Part shown: one piece after another, positions 16,649 through 24,701 of the stretch
How the letters are laid out: each line of letters begins with the position of its first letter
How positions within the stretch are numbered: the stretch's first letter is position 1
Assembly (NCBI GenBank): GCA_947586255.1
Contig: CANPXP010000006.1
Span: 1 to 64,000, forward strand
Direction of reading: 5' to 3'
Origin: an uncultured Lachnospiraceae bacterium
Lineage (GTDB): Bacteria > Bacillota > Clostridia > Lachnospirales > Lachnospiraceae
DNA length: 64,000 nt
Made by a program: the position numbers and the translations under genes
Notes under the pieces: model-generated
What the model was told of the DNA's origin: nothing
Databases searched by the model: none
What the model saw: the letters and a program-made list of their open reading frames with translations, nothing else

Positions 16649-17758
16649 TTACATAAATTCCTGCTTGCAGGAATTCATCGTCCCCTGCACGAAGGTCTCC
16701 GCGCCGTGGCCTCCCACCTTGTGGCAACGGATTCTTCTGTCCTCCACCATAATATAGCCCGGACAATGGAAGGTATCCTCCGGCGTGACTGCGCCGGATT
16801 CCAGTCCCGCCGCGGCCGTGACAATCTTGAAGGTGGAGCCGGGCTCATAGGTATCGTTGATGCAGCCGTTGCGCCAGACGCCGTTGAGAAGCTCCTGTCT
16901 GCGCTCCCCGCTCAGTTCCACGCCCGTCTCGTCCTCCGGCAGCGCATAGGGATCGTTCAGATCGAATTCCGGCACATTCACCATCGCCAGAATCTCCCCA
17001 TTCTGCGGGTTCATCACGAGGATGGAGACGCTGTCCGCCTCCTTCGTCTCCATCGTCTGCAGGGCCAGCTGCGTCGCATAGCTCTGAATATTCATGTCCA
17101 TGCTGATATACAGGTCTCTCCCCGCAACCGGCTCGACGCGCTCCTCCCCCGCCTCGGGCACCTCTACGCCCTTTGCGTCCGTGACCGTCAGGATCGTCCC
17201 TGCCTCCCCCTGCAGCGCATCCTCGTAAACCACTTCCAGCCCTATGATACCCTGGTTGTCGCCGCCGGTGAAGCCCAGCACCTTGGAGCCCAGCGAGTCG
17301 TACGGATAGTACCGCTTATAATCCTCATCCACCTTGACGCCGGCCAGGTCATATGCCCTGACAGCATCGCCGACGCTCTTGTCCACGTTGCTCTTAATCT
17401 TTTCAATGGAGGAATATTTCTCCACTCTCTTCCTGACATACTCCTCCGACAGCCCCAGTTCTCTGCACAGCACGCGGATCACTTCCTCCTGATCCGTGAT
17501 CTGACTGTGAATCACCGAGATCGTGCACACCGTCTTGTTGTCGGCCAGTATCTTCCCGTTGGCGTCTATGATCCGTCCTCTGGCCGCCTTGATACGCCGC
17601 TCCCTCTCGTGCAGCTCCCTGGCCTTCATCGTGTAGTACTCCGACCGGAAAACCATCAGGTACACAAGCCGCCCCATCAGCACGGCAAACACGAGCAAAA
17701 TGAGAAACATAGCCGCCACGGTTTTGTTCCTGTGGTACGTCTTGTGCTGCCGCGGCAT
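16649..17758 (-). CDS. spoVD: spoVD, 5' part (interrupted within the SxN motif)
   Basis: Encodes the first half of a SpoVD-type class B PBP: a short basic N-terminus, one membrane anchor (VAAMFLILLVFAVLMGRLVYLMVF), the dimerisation domain with RGRIIDANGKILA, and the start of the transpeptidase domain with the catalytic serine in EPGSTFK. The reading frame then gives GTMNSC and runs into the element for five codons (KQEFM) before TAA at 16649. The start is ATG 17758 with GGTGG upstream (ATG 17770 lacks a Shine-Dalgarno). SpoVD acts in the outer forespore membrane and makes cortex peptidoglycan with SpoVE. Without the second half the transpeptidase site lacks its SxN and KTG-type motifs and should be inactive. 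Location after pbpB matches Bacillus. Confidence 0.93.
   Translation of the reverse strand: MPRQHKTYHRNKTVAAMFLILLVFAVLMGRLVYLMVFRSEYYTMKARELHERERRIKAARGRIIDANGKILADNKTVCTISVIHSQITDQEEVIRVLCRELGLSEEYVRKRVEKYSSIEKIKSNVDKSVGDAVRAYDLAGVKVDEDYKRYYPYDSLGSKVLGFTGGDNQGIIGLEVVYEDALQGEAGTILTVTDAKGVEVPEAGEERVEPVAGRDLYISMDMNIQSYATQLALQTMETKEADSVSILVMNPQNGEILAMVNVPEFDLNDPYALPEDETGVELSGERRQELLNGVWRNGCINDTYEPGSTFKIVTAAAGLESGAVTPEDTFHCPGYIMVEDRRIRCHKVGGHGAETFVQGTMNSCKQEFM
16656..16675 (-). repeat. Attachment site, spoVD 5' side, with palindrome around the core
   Basis: The core TTCCTGCAA (16665-16673, minus strand) lies in a perfect palindrome with 9-bp arms, AATTCCTGC and GCAGGAATT, around a central AA (16656-16675). 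Serine recombinases cleave at a central dinucleotide between paired half-sites; AA is inside the shared core and is not self-complementary, so it could define direction. The other core copy at 13183-13191 shares only the left arm, as expected after integration. Confidence 0.7.
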
Positions 17759-17776
17759 CTCTTCCACCATACAAAA

Positions 17777-17825
17777 AACCTCATCAAAAGGTATTGGTAT
17801 AATCTATTACCGTTTTGATGAGGTT
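17777..17825 (-). terminator. Intrinsic terminator between pbpB and spoVD
   Basis: A 13-bp perfect stem (AACCTCATCAAAA at 17813-17825 read on the minus strand, with its complement at 17777-17789) is extended by an inner GGTA/TACC pairing and followed by six T residues. It lies 15 bases past the pbpB stop and just before the spoVD start, separating vegetative from sporulation PBP transcription. Confidence 0.9.
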
Positions 17826-17839
17826 ATTCTTCATTCTCT

Positions 17840-20122
17840 CTATTCCGTTTTATCGGCGCTGTCCTCCCCGGAGCCGTCCTCCGCATCGCCGTCTTCCCCG
17901 TTCTCTTCCTCCTCGTCCTCCAGCATACTGCCGCCGTACACCTGCGTTCCCGTATCGGGATCGTACAGATAACCCGTGTTCGGATCTTTCAGATAGCCGG
18001 TCTCGGGATCGACGGGGAAAGTTTTCCAGACCTCGCGCTGTTCCCGCTCTTCCTCGCTCTCTCCCTCTTCTTCCTCCGGGTTCTCCTCCGCATCTTCTCC
18101 GACGGTTTCGGGGTCGATCGGATTGCCTTCCTCGTCCAGAAGCTGTTCTTCGTCCGCCTTCTCCGGCATCTTCATCTGGATCTGCAGTTCCTCCAGTTCT
18201 GCCCGCTCTTCGTCGCTGAGTTCCTCCGTCATGAAGATATTCAGATACGGGAGCACCTCCGTAAGTACCTTCTTGACGATTCTGGTGGCATGTTTTGCGT
18301 CATCCTGCGGCCACACGTTGGGCCTGTCCACCACCACATAGATGACGATCTGCGGATCGTCCGCCGGCGCGTAGCCCATGAAGGACACCACGTATTCGTT
18401 GTTGCCGCGGGGCAGTGTCTCGGCTGTCCCCGTCTTGCCGCCGATCATGTAGCCGGCCGGTCTGGCCGTCTTACCTGTTCCCTTCTCACCGGTCACAACC
18501 GTGTTACAGAATTCTTTAATCATCTCGCTGGTGGACTGGGAGATCGTCTGTTTTAAGATTCTCGGCTGAATATTCTCCAGCGTCGCGCCGTCCGCCGTGG
18601 TGATCTTGTCGACAATGTGCGGCTCGTAATAATAACCGCCGTTGATCAGGGAACAGAAGCCCGTGATCATCTGAATCATCGTCGCGTTGAAGCCCTGACC
18701 GAAGGAATTGGTCGCCAGCTCCGTGATCCGCATACTGTCCTTGTTATAGACCATGGTGGCCGTCCGCGCCTCGCCCGCCAGATCGATGTTCGTCTTCAGG
18801 CCGAAATTGAACAGATGCTGATAGTCCACCATATTATTTTTGCCGAGCTTAAAGGCCACATTCATCAGCACCACGTTGCAGGAGCGCTCTATGCCCTGCT
18901 GCACGGTGAGCATACCGTCGCCGTACGTCTGGTGGCACTTGATCGGCTTCTCGCCCTCCACCACCACCAGACCGCCGTCGCAGTAGTAGGACTCGTCGCC
19001 GTTGATCGCGCCGCTGTCGATCGCCGCCGCCACCGTGAAGGGCTTCGCCACGGAACCCGGCTCGTAGGGCTCCACGATACAGTAGTTCTTCCACAGCGCG
19101 TTGAGCTGCTGGTACATGGCCGCGTCGTCCATGTCGTCCAGGAGTTCCTGCGTCACGCTCTCCCCCGTCCGGCTTCCCTTGTCGTCCACGAGCGGCATAC
19201 CGAGCAGACAGTCCGTATTTCTCGGATCGTTCAGGTCAAAGCTCGGATAACTCGCCATCGCCAGAATCCTGCCGGTGTTCGCCTCCATAATGATACAACC
19301 CACGTTCTCCGCGCCGTTGCCCGGTCTGACATTATCCTTGTATTCCTCATTGAATTCCTGCAGATATTTCTCCACGATGCTCTGGATATTGGCGTCGATG
19401 CTGAGCTGCAGATTGCAGCCGTCCTGCGCCGCTATGGTGGTTCTCTCCAGATTGGAATCGTCGTTCAGATAGCCGTATTCCCTGCCGTTGATGCCGCTGA
19501 GCGTATCGTTATAGAATTCCTCCAGCCCGTATGTACCCTGATTGTCGTTGGTCGTGAAGCCGATCACGTCGCAGGCCATCGTATTGTTGGGATACTCCCG
19601 CTTGTATTCGCTCTCAAACCACACGCCCCCGGCGCTGATGGAACTGCCGGTCTCCGGGTCGGTGTCCATCTCCTGGAAAGCGCTGACTTTCTCGTAATCC
19701 TGACGCTTGGCCATCACGTAGTAGGCGGATTCCGGATGCGCCGCCATATAGTTTCTCACTTCATTCGTGTCTATATTGAAACACTTTCTGAGCGCGCTCA
19801 GCGTGGGCTCCACACTCTCCTCATTCCGCGTCAGGCGCTTCGTGTCCAGTATGACATTGTAGACCTTGTTGCTGACCGCCAGAATCGTCCCGTTGGCGTC
19901 GACGATTTCTCCACGCTTAAAAGGTATTGTCACAGAATCATATTCCTGCTGCGACAATACCTGTTTTTTGTACTCTTCGCCATTATCTCTCGTAATCAGG
20001 TACAGGCGGACGCTGAGCCCCGCAAAAGCCGCCATCATAATTAAGAACAGAAACAACAGCTTCTTCTGCATCCTGACCGTAAATTTCATTATGCCATTTC
20101 TGGTTTTCGTACGACCGCTCAA
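17840..20122 (-). CDS. pbpB: Class B penicillin-binding protein of division (PBP2B/FtsI type)
   Basis: Septal transpeptidase that crosslinks peptidoglycan with FtsW. The protein has one membrane anchor (KLLFLFLIMMAAFAGLSVRLYLI), a dimerisation domain (KRGEIVDANGTILA) and all three catalytic motifs: EPGSVAKPF, ERSCNVVLMNVA and IGGKTGTAETLPRG. The last 130 or so residues form a very acidic Glu/Asp-rich tail containing short repeats of the type DPETGYLKDPNTGYLYDPDTG, with no PASTA domain. The start is uncertain: TTG at 20122 has GGTGA upstream, and ATG at 20089 begins MKFTVRMQKK. Co-directional with ftsL. A strong terminator follows. Confidence 0.95.
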   Translation of the reverse strand: MSGRTKTRNGIMKFTVRMQKKLLFLFLIMMAAFAGLSVRLYLITRDNGEEYKKQVLSQQEYDSVTIPFKRGEIVDANGTILAVSNKVYNVILDTKRLTRNEESVEPTLSALRKCFNIDTNEVRNYMAAHPESAYYVMAKRQDYEKVSAFQEMDTDPETGSSISAGGVWFESEYKREYPNNTMACDVIGFTTNDNQGTYGLEEFYNDTLSGINGREYGYLNDDSNLERTTIAAQDGCNLQLSIDANIQSIVEKYLQEFNEEYKDNVRPGNGAENVGCIIMEANTGRILAMASYPSFDLNDPRNTDCLLGMPLVDDKGSRTGESVTQELLDDMDDAAMYQQLNALWKNYCIVEPYEPGSVAKPFTVAAAIDSGAINGDESYYCDGGLVVVEGEKPIKCHQTYGDGMLTVQQGIERSCNVVLMNVAFKLGKNNMVDYQHLFNFGLKTNIDLAGEARTATMVYNKDSMRITELATNSFGQGFNATMIQMITGFCSLINGGYYYEPHIVDKITTADGATLENIQPRILKQTISQSTSEMIKEFCNTVVTGEKGTGKTARPAGYMIGGKTGTAETLPRGNNEYVVSFMGYAPADDPQIVIYVVVDRPNVWPQDDAKHATRIVKKVLTEVLPYLNIFMTEELSDEERAELEELQIQMKMPEKADEEQLLDEEGNPIDPETVGEDAEENPEEEEGESEEEREQREVWKTFPVDPETGYLKDPNTGYLYDPDTGTQVYGGSMLEDEEEENGEDGDAEDGSGEDSADKTE

Positions 20123-20154
20123 CGCTTCACCCGCTCACACCGCTCCAGGCCGCT

Positions 20155-20634
20155 CTAGCGGGGAATCTCCGCCATCTGCTTCACATAGTCGTTGTCCTCG
20201 CTCGAAAAGGGAACGATCTGTCCCTCCCCCGCGTACTGCATACCGAGCTCCTGAATCGCGATTCTTTTGATCTCTTCCAAGTTCACACTACTTGTTATTC
20301 TACTATATTCCTCATCATTTGCAAGCTTTAAATCATTCAGCTGCTTCTCCAGCACGGAAATATGCTGCACGCTGTTCGTGATATCGGACTGCAGACCGAT
20401 ATAGCCTGTCAGAATGAAACCCGTCACCGCCAGCGCCGCCGATAAGTACAAGAGAAAGCCCGGGCTCATATGCTTGGCTATCTCTCTGTTTCTGCGCGCC
20501 GAATTGCTGAGTTTTCTGGCCGGTCTTTTCCTGATCTCCTCCGTCACGTCATACTGCGGCGCAGCGTTGCCGTACACGTAGATCTGCGCCCTGTTGTCCT
20601 GCGGCCGTCTTCTTGTTCCCCCCTGTGCTGCCAT
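20155..20634 (-). CDS. ftsL: Cell division protein FtsL
   Basis: Small bitopic divisome protein that pairs with DivIC/FtsB and FtsQ. The 159-residue product has a basic cytosolic N-terminus of about 60 residues, one membrane segment (GFLLYLSAALAVTGFILTGYIGL) and a short coiled coil (VQHISVLEKQLNDLKLANDEE). Sequence conservation is low in this family, so the call relies on size, topology and position between rsmH and pbpB. It starts seven bases after rsmH. Confidence 0.88.
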   Translation of the reverse strand: MAAQGGTRRRPQDNRAQIYVYGNAAPQYDVTEEIRKRPARKLSNSARRNREIAKHMSPGFLLYLSAALAVTGFILTGYIGLQSDITNSVQHISVLEKQLNDLKLANDEEYSRITSSVNLEEIKRIAIQELGMQYAGEGQIVPFSSEDNDYVKQMAEIPR

Positions 20635-20640
20635 AGCTTC

Positions 20641-21579
20641 CTACATTCCCCTCTCAAATACTCTCAGTTTTGCGCTCTTTGCCCTCTTGTTACCCGCGAT
20701 CTCCTCATCTGTCGGCAGGATCGGCTTTCTGGTGACCACCCTGCCCTTGGAGACTTTTCCGCACACGCACACTGGAAAATCCGGCGGACAGGTACAGGGA
20801 TTCTCATTCCTGCGAAAAGCGGTCTTGACGATTCGATCCTCAAGGGAGTGAAAGGTGATCACACAGAGTCTCCCGCCTGGCTGCAGCATGTCTATGAATC
20901 CGTCCAGAGAATCCTGTAACACCTCCAGCTCCCTGTTGCACTCTATTCTGATCGCCTGAAAAGTCCGCTTGGAGGGATGTCCTCCCTCGGCCCTCATCTT
21001 CGCCGGAATCGCCGCCCTGATGATTTCGTTCAGCTCTCCCGTCGTCTCGATCGGCTTGTCCGTTCTCGCCTTCACGATATGTCTGGCGATATTCTTCGCG
21101 AACTTTTCCTCCCCATAATCTCTGATGACGCGGTACAGTTCCGCCTCGTCATAACCGTTCAGAATATCCGCCGCCGTGATCGACTGCCTCGTATCCATAC
21201 GCATATCCAACGGCGTGTCATACTTATAAGAAAATCCTCTCTCCACGTTGTCCAGCTGGTAGGAGGACACCCCCAAATCCAGCAGAATGCCGTCTACTCG
21301 CTCTATCCCGAGTTCACGCACCGCCTGCGCAGCGTTGCGATAATTGTCACGAATCAATACAATCCTGTCGCCGTAAGGCTTCAGTCTCTCTCGCGCGGCC
21401 TCAATGGCCGCCTCATCCTGATCGATGCCGATCAGTCTGCCCTTTCCTGTCAGGCCGGCGGCGATATGGTATGAATGTCCGCCGCCGCCCAGCGTACCGT
21501 CCACATAGATTCCCTCGGGCCTGACCCGCAGAGCCTCTATCGTCTCATCCAAAAGAACCGATATATGTCTAAATTCCAT
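20641..21579 (-). CDS. rsmH: 16S rRNA m4C1402 methyltransferase RsmH (MraW)
   Basis: S-adenosylmethionine-dependent enzyme that N4-methylates C1402 of 16S rRNA. The 312-residue sequence has the opening [13 protein letters not shown], the SAM-binding [42 protein letters not shown] and the closing [15 protein letters not shown]. It lies in the usual position after mraZ in the dcw operon. Confidence 0.97.
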   Translation of the reverse strand: MEFRHISVLLDETIEALRVRPEGIYVDGTLGGGGHSYHIAAGLTGKGRLIGIDQDEAAIEAARERLKPYGDRIVLIRDNYRNAAQAVRELGIERVDGILLDLGVSSYQLDNVERGFSYKYDTPLDMRMDTRQSITAADILNGYDEAELYRVIRDYGEEKFAKNIARHIVKARTDKPIETTGELNEIIRAAIPAKMRAEGGHPSKRTFQAIRIECNRELEVLQDSLDGFIDMLQPGGRLCVITFHSLEDRIVKTAFRRNENPCTCPPDFPVCVCGKVSKGRVVTRKPILPTDEEIAGNKRAKSAKLRVFERGM

Positions 21580-21617
21580 TTCGGTTTCCGTATCCCTCTC
21601 GGTCCCGGCAGGCCGCG

Positions 21618-22052
21618 CTATATGCTCAGCCCCAGCTCCTCCATATGCGCCGCGATGTCGTCCATGTCGTCATAGGATGTAATGCCGTCCAGCCGCTCCC
21701 TGCTCCAGATTTCTATCCTGCTGGCAACGCCGATCAGCGCCACATCCTTCTGCAGATCCGCAAATTCTCTGAGCACACCCGGCACCAGTATTCTTCCCTG
21801 TTTGTCCACTTCCGCTTCCGTAGCTCCCGCCAGGAAAAAACGCACGAACTTTCTGGCTTCCCTGTTGGTGATCGGCAGAGATTTCAGCTTCTCCTCAAAC
21901 GCCTTCCACTCTTCGTTGTCATAGACGAACAGGCAGCCATCCAGTCCCTTAGTCACCACGAAGGTATCTCCCAACGCCTCACGGAACTTCGAGGGAATGA
22001 TCAGCCTGCCCTTAGTGTCGATCGTGTGATTGTACTCTCCCATAAACATCAT
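21618..22052 (-). CDS. mraZ: Transcriptional regulator MraZ
   Basis: First gene of the dcw operon; MraZ forms ring-shaped oligomers with AbrB-like folds that bind repeats in its own promoter. Two SpoVT-AbrB-type halves are visible, each with the DxKGR-type loop: [15 protein letters not shown] near the start and [15 protein letters not shown] near residue 85. GGGGTG lies just before ATG 22052; ATG 22049 is also possible. The four repeats upstream are a likely target for autoregulation. Confidence 0.96.
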   Translation of the reverse strand: MMFMGEYNHTIDTKGRLIIPSKFREALGDTFVVTKGLDGCLFVYDNEEWKAFEEKLKSLPITNREARKFVRFFLAGATEAEVDKQGRILVPGVLREFADLQKDVALIGVASRIEIWSRERLDGITSYDDMDDIAAHMEELGLSI

Positions 22053-22151
22053 CAATCACCCCGCCAGCAGTCCGTCCGCCTCCGCATCCTTCGTGCACTC
22101 TCTGACACAAGTGGTCTGCCACGGTCAGCGCCCGCATCCGCCTCAAAGTTA

Positions 22152-22188
22152 CCACTTTGAACCATTTGCCTCCACTTTCCACCACTCT
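22152..22188 (-). promoter_or_regulatory. Four MraZ-box repeats at 10-bp spacing
   Basis: On the minus strand AGAGTGG, AAAGTGG, AAATGG and AAAGTGG begin at a strict 10-bp period (plus-strand positions 22152, 22162, 22172 and 22182). The AAAGTGG form resembles the MraZ-binding repeats known from Mollicutes and other bacteria. The even spacing places every repeat on the same face of the helix. They lie just downstream of the promoter, so binding would repress or tune the dcw operon. Confidence 0.8.
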
Positions 22189-22195
22189 GATACCT

Positions 22196-22224
22196 ATTTT
22201 ATACTAAGATGAGGGATATTGCAA
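22196..22224 (-). promoter_or_regulatory. Main promoter of the dcw operon
   Basis: On the minus strand TTGCAA (22219-22224), a 17-base spacer and TAAAAT (22196-22201). It directly precedes the MraZ repeats and lies about 145 bases before mraZ. Confidence 0.7.
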
Positions 22225-22281
22225 GCCAAATCGAAGCTTTTTTTGCCTTTTCTCAGTTTGGCTAAAAAGCAGTGAAACGCC

Positions 22282-22315
22282 AAGAGCGCCGCTATCCATC
22301 GATAGCAGCGCTCTT
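22282..22315 (-). terminator. Long hairpin after the 7TM hybrid kinase gene
   Basis: A 15-bp stem with one mismatch pair (22282-22296 with 22301-22315, four-base loop) starts 25 bases past the kinase stop. It lacks a clear T run, so termination is likely but not certain. Confidence 0.55.
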
Positions 22316-22339
22316 CTTCATCACGTCTGTCTGTTCCGT

Positions 22340-24613
22340 TCAGTCTTCCTGCATATGAATCAATTCCGGCGGGAGATATTTGCAGATCATCTCCTTGTAA
22401 CGCGCCGCGTTGATCGGCTTGGAGAGATAGTCGTCAAACCCGGCGGCAAGATACATCTCTCTCGACCCGGAGATGGCGTTCGCCGTGAGGGCGATCACCG
22501 CGGCCTCCCTGCTCGCGTTCTCCTCCTGCTCGCGCATCTTCTTGATGGTCTCCATGCCGTCCATCACGGGCATCATGTGATCGAGCAGAATGATGTGATA
22601 CTTCTCCGTCTTGATCTTCTCGAGAGCCTCCGCGCCGCTCAGCACGGAATCCACCTGAATCTTCGTCTCTCTGATCAGCCCCTTGGCCACCACGAGGTTG
22701 ACCTTGTTGTCGTCCACGACGAGAATTCTCGCCTCCGGCGCCGTGAACGCGATCTCCTCCGCTCTTCTGTCCTTATACATTCTGGCCACCGCGCCGGCGA
22801 AATCGCCGATCGGCGCGGCATCCTCCACTTTCTGCGGCAGACAGATGGCGAACGTGGAACCCTGTCCGTAAGTGCTGTCCACCCGTATTGTGCCGTTCAT
22901 CTGCTCCACGAGCTGTTTGGCGATGGAGAGTCCCAGGCCCGTCCCCTCCACTTTGCGGTTGACCGACATGTCCACACGCTGGAAGCTGTTGAACAGCTTA
23001 TCCAGATCCTCCTCGCGGATGCCGATGCCCGTGTCCGCGACAGAGACCAACAGATCGATATCCCCGTCCTCGCGCTTTCGGTGCTCCACCTTGAGCGTGA
23101 CCTTTCCCTGATCCGTGTACTTGACCGCGTTGTTGACCAGATTCAGGATAATCTGGCGGATGCGGATCTCGTCGCCGAACAGCTGGTGCGGAACATCCGG
23201 CGAGATGTCCGCCACGAGCTCCAGCCCTTTGTCGTGCACCTTCTTATTGACCATGTTCAGCACGTCGTTGAGCAGCGAGCCCAGCTCGTAGCTCACGGGC
23301 ACGATCTCCATCTTGCCCGATTCGATCTTCGAGAAATCCAGAATGTCGTTGATGATGGCCAGAAGCGTCTGCCCGGCATTGTAGATATCCTGCGAGTACT
23401 GCGCTGCCTTGGGCGAGATCTCCTCCCGCATGACCATCTCGTTCATGCCGATGATGGCGTTCATCGGCGTCCTGATCTCGTGACTCATATTAGCGAGGAA
23501 ATCGCCCTTTGCCTGATTGGCGCGCTCCGCCTCCAGACGGTTCTCCTCCGCCAGCGCCGTCTGCTCTTCCAGATTCACCAGAAGCTTCTGCGCCTCCGTC
23601 ACATCATTGATGACGTTCATGACGCAGCGCGTCTCGCCGAAGTGATCCAGTATCACCGTATACCGGATATCTAGCACCCGCGAGCCGTCCAGCGTCTTGG
23701 CCGGGAAGGCTCCCTCATACATTTTCTCGGAATTGACCAGATCGATGGCCTCGTCCACCGTGCGCTCCGTGAGAATGTTGCTGTAGAACTGCCTCGTGCC
23801 GAGGATCTCTCTGTCCTCCAGATGAAAGAACCTGCGGAAGCTCTCGTTGTAATAGATGATCCGCCCGGTATAGTCCACGAACACCACCGGCGTGGTCAGA
23901 TAGGTGGTGATGTAGGAATCCACCTTCGCCTTCGGCAGCTCCAGCATATCCAGGTAGCTGGCGATAAAATAGAAGCTCAGGTTCGCGAAACAGCCGACCG
24001 CGCCCTCGTAGGGCGTCGTCGCGATGCCCTTCCCCATGTTGATCATGCTGAGGCCGTTGACGGCGACGCTGTAGACGACGATCAGAATAATCCAGAGATC
24101 CAGGCAGATCCGCTCCCGCTTGAGCTGTGTTTTTGTTCTGTGGTAAGCAAGCAGAATAATGCCGATAAAGCACATGACAAAGATGCAGATATAAAACAGA
24201 TAGTTGGCCGCACAGACGCGGTCCTTATAAAACAGGCCGAACTCCGTCTCGACCATGATATATCCGTTGCCCGCCAGACGCAGCAGCCAGATCGCCACAC
24301 CCAGAACCGGACAGAGTATGTGGAGCAGCCTGTATGTCCTGGACTCCTCATAGAAGGTCAGCATGAACACCAGGACAAACATGACGAAGCTGACCGCCCC
24401 CAGAACGCTGACATTCGCATAGAAAAAGCTGTGCTGCCTGGGACAGAACATCATAATCGCAAGCGAGCTCGCCCACACATAGGTGGAAAGGCACATGCCG
24501 AAATAGGCGCTGTTGTGCTTGCTGTGTCTGTTGTTGAACCATTTTACCTGGATTCCCTGTATCAGAACAAGGAAACTGACCGAGAACAAAAGTACGCAAG
24601 TATACAGATTCAT
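22340..24613 (-). CDS. Hybrid histidine kinase with 7TM sensor, PAS and receiver
   Basis: The 757-residue protein has seven or so membrane segments in the first 225 residues (7TM histidine-kinase sensor type), a PAS domain (about 230-345), a HisKA domain with MSHEIRTPMN and phospho-accepting histidine near 376, a HATPase domain with NLVNNAVKYT, DTGIGI and GTGLGLSI, and a C-terminal receiver (ILVVDDNKVN near 628, LLDHMMPVMDG as phospho-site). No DNA-binding output is present, so it must signal to another protein. It is clearly paralogous to the kinase at 51495-53726. Its ligand is unknown. The gene is monocistronic and lies between lgt and the mraZ promoter. Confidence 0.93.
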   Translation of the reverse strand: MNLYTCVLLFSVSFLVLIQGIQVKWFNNRHSKHNSAYFGMCLSTYVWASSLAIMMFCPRQHSFFYANVSVLGAVSFVMFVLVFMLTFYEESRTYRLLHILCPVLGVAIWLLRLAGNGYIMVETEFGLFYKDRVCAANYLFYICIFVMCFIGIILLAYHRTKTQLKRERICLDLWIILIVVYSVAVNGLSMINMGKGIATTPYEGAVGCFANLSFYFIASYLDMLELPKAKVDSYITTYLTTPVVFVDYTGRIIYYNESFRRFFHLEDREILGTRQFYSNILTERTVDEAIDLVNSEKMYEGAFPAKTLDGSRVLDIRYTVILDHFGETRCVMNVINDVTEAQKLLVNLEEQTALAEENRLEAERANQAKGDFLANMSHEIRTPMNAIIGMNEMVMREEISPKAAQYSQDIYNAGQTLLAIINDILDFSKIESGKMEIVPVSYELGSLLNDVLNMVNKKVHDKGLELVADISPDVPHQLFGDEIRIRQIILNLVNNAVKYTDQGKVTLKVEHRKREDGDIDLLVSVADTGIGIREEDLDKLFNSFQRVDMSVNRKVEGTGLGLSIAKQLVEQMNGTIRVDSTYGQGSTFAICLPQKVEDAAPIGDFAGAVARMYKDRRAEEIAFTAPEARILVVDDNKVNLVVAKGLIRETKIQVDSVLSGAEALEKIKTEKYHIILLDHMMPVMDGMETIKKMREQEENASREAAVIALTANAISGSREMYLAAGFDDYLSKPINAARYKEMICKYLPPELIHMQED

Positions 24614-24701
24614 CTCTCTTCGTCTTTCCTCCGCAAATGTCCGATCGCGTTTTCCGTCTTTATCAATAATATTATATTATAACAAAATCTGCCAAAATTG
24701 T

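Larger units (their letters stand above)
13183..16673 (-). mobile_element. Skin-like intervening element in spoVD with serine recombinase
   Basis: Bounded by the two 9-bp cores, the unit that would excise is 3,482 bp. It contains, in transcription order, a long leader, two exported paralogous proteins, a terminator, a small ORF coupled to the recombinase, and a large serine recombinase oriented like spoVD. No phage structural, replication or conjugation genes are visible. Excision restores spoVD exactly in frame. Established parallels are the skin element in sigK and prophages in other sporulation genes, removed from the mother-cell chromosome while the spore keeps the intact element. Being confined to a gene needed only in the mother cell, the insertion would be harmless if excision is timed correctly. 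Loss of sporulation by simple disruption is the alternative. Confidence 0.85.

Noticed and set aside
13183-16673. A decayed prophage or conjugative element
   Set aside because: No capsid, tail, replication, relaxase or type IV secretion gene is present; the intact compact layout argues for a small dedicated element.
12537-17758. spoVD as a plain pseudogene
   Set aside because: Both halves are free of other lesions, the cores match exactly, the frame is restored on joining and the recombinase is intact. Loss of function remains the fallback view if no excision occurs.
22152-22188. A short CRISPR-like repeat array
   Set aside because: Period is only 10 bp with no spacers; it fits MraZ boxes.
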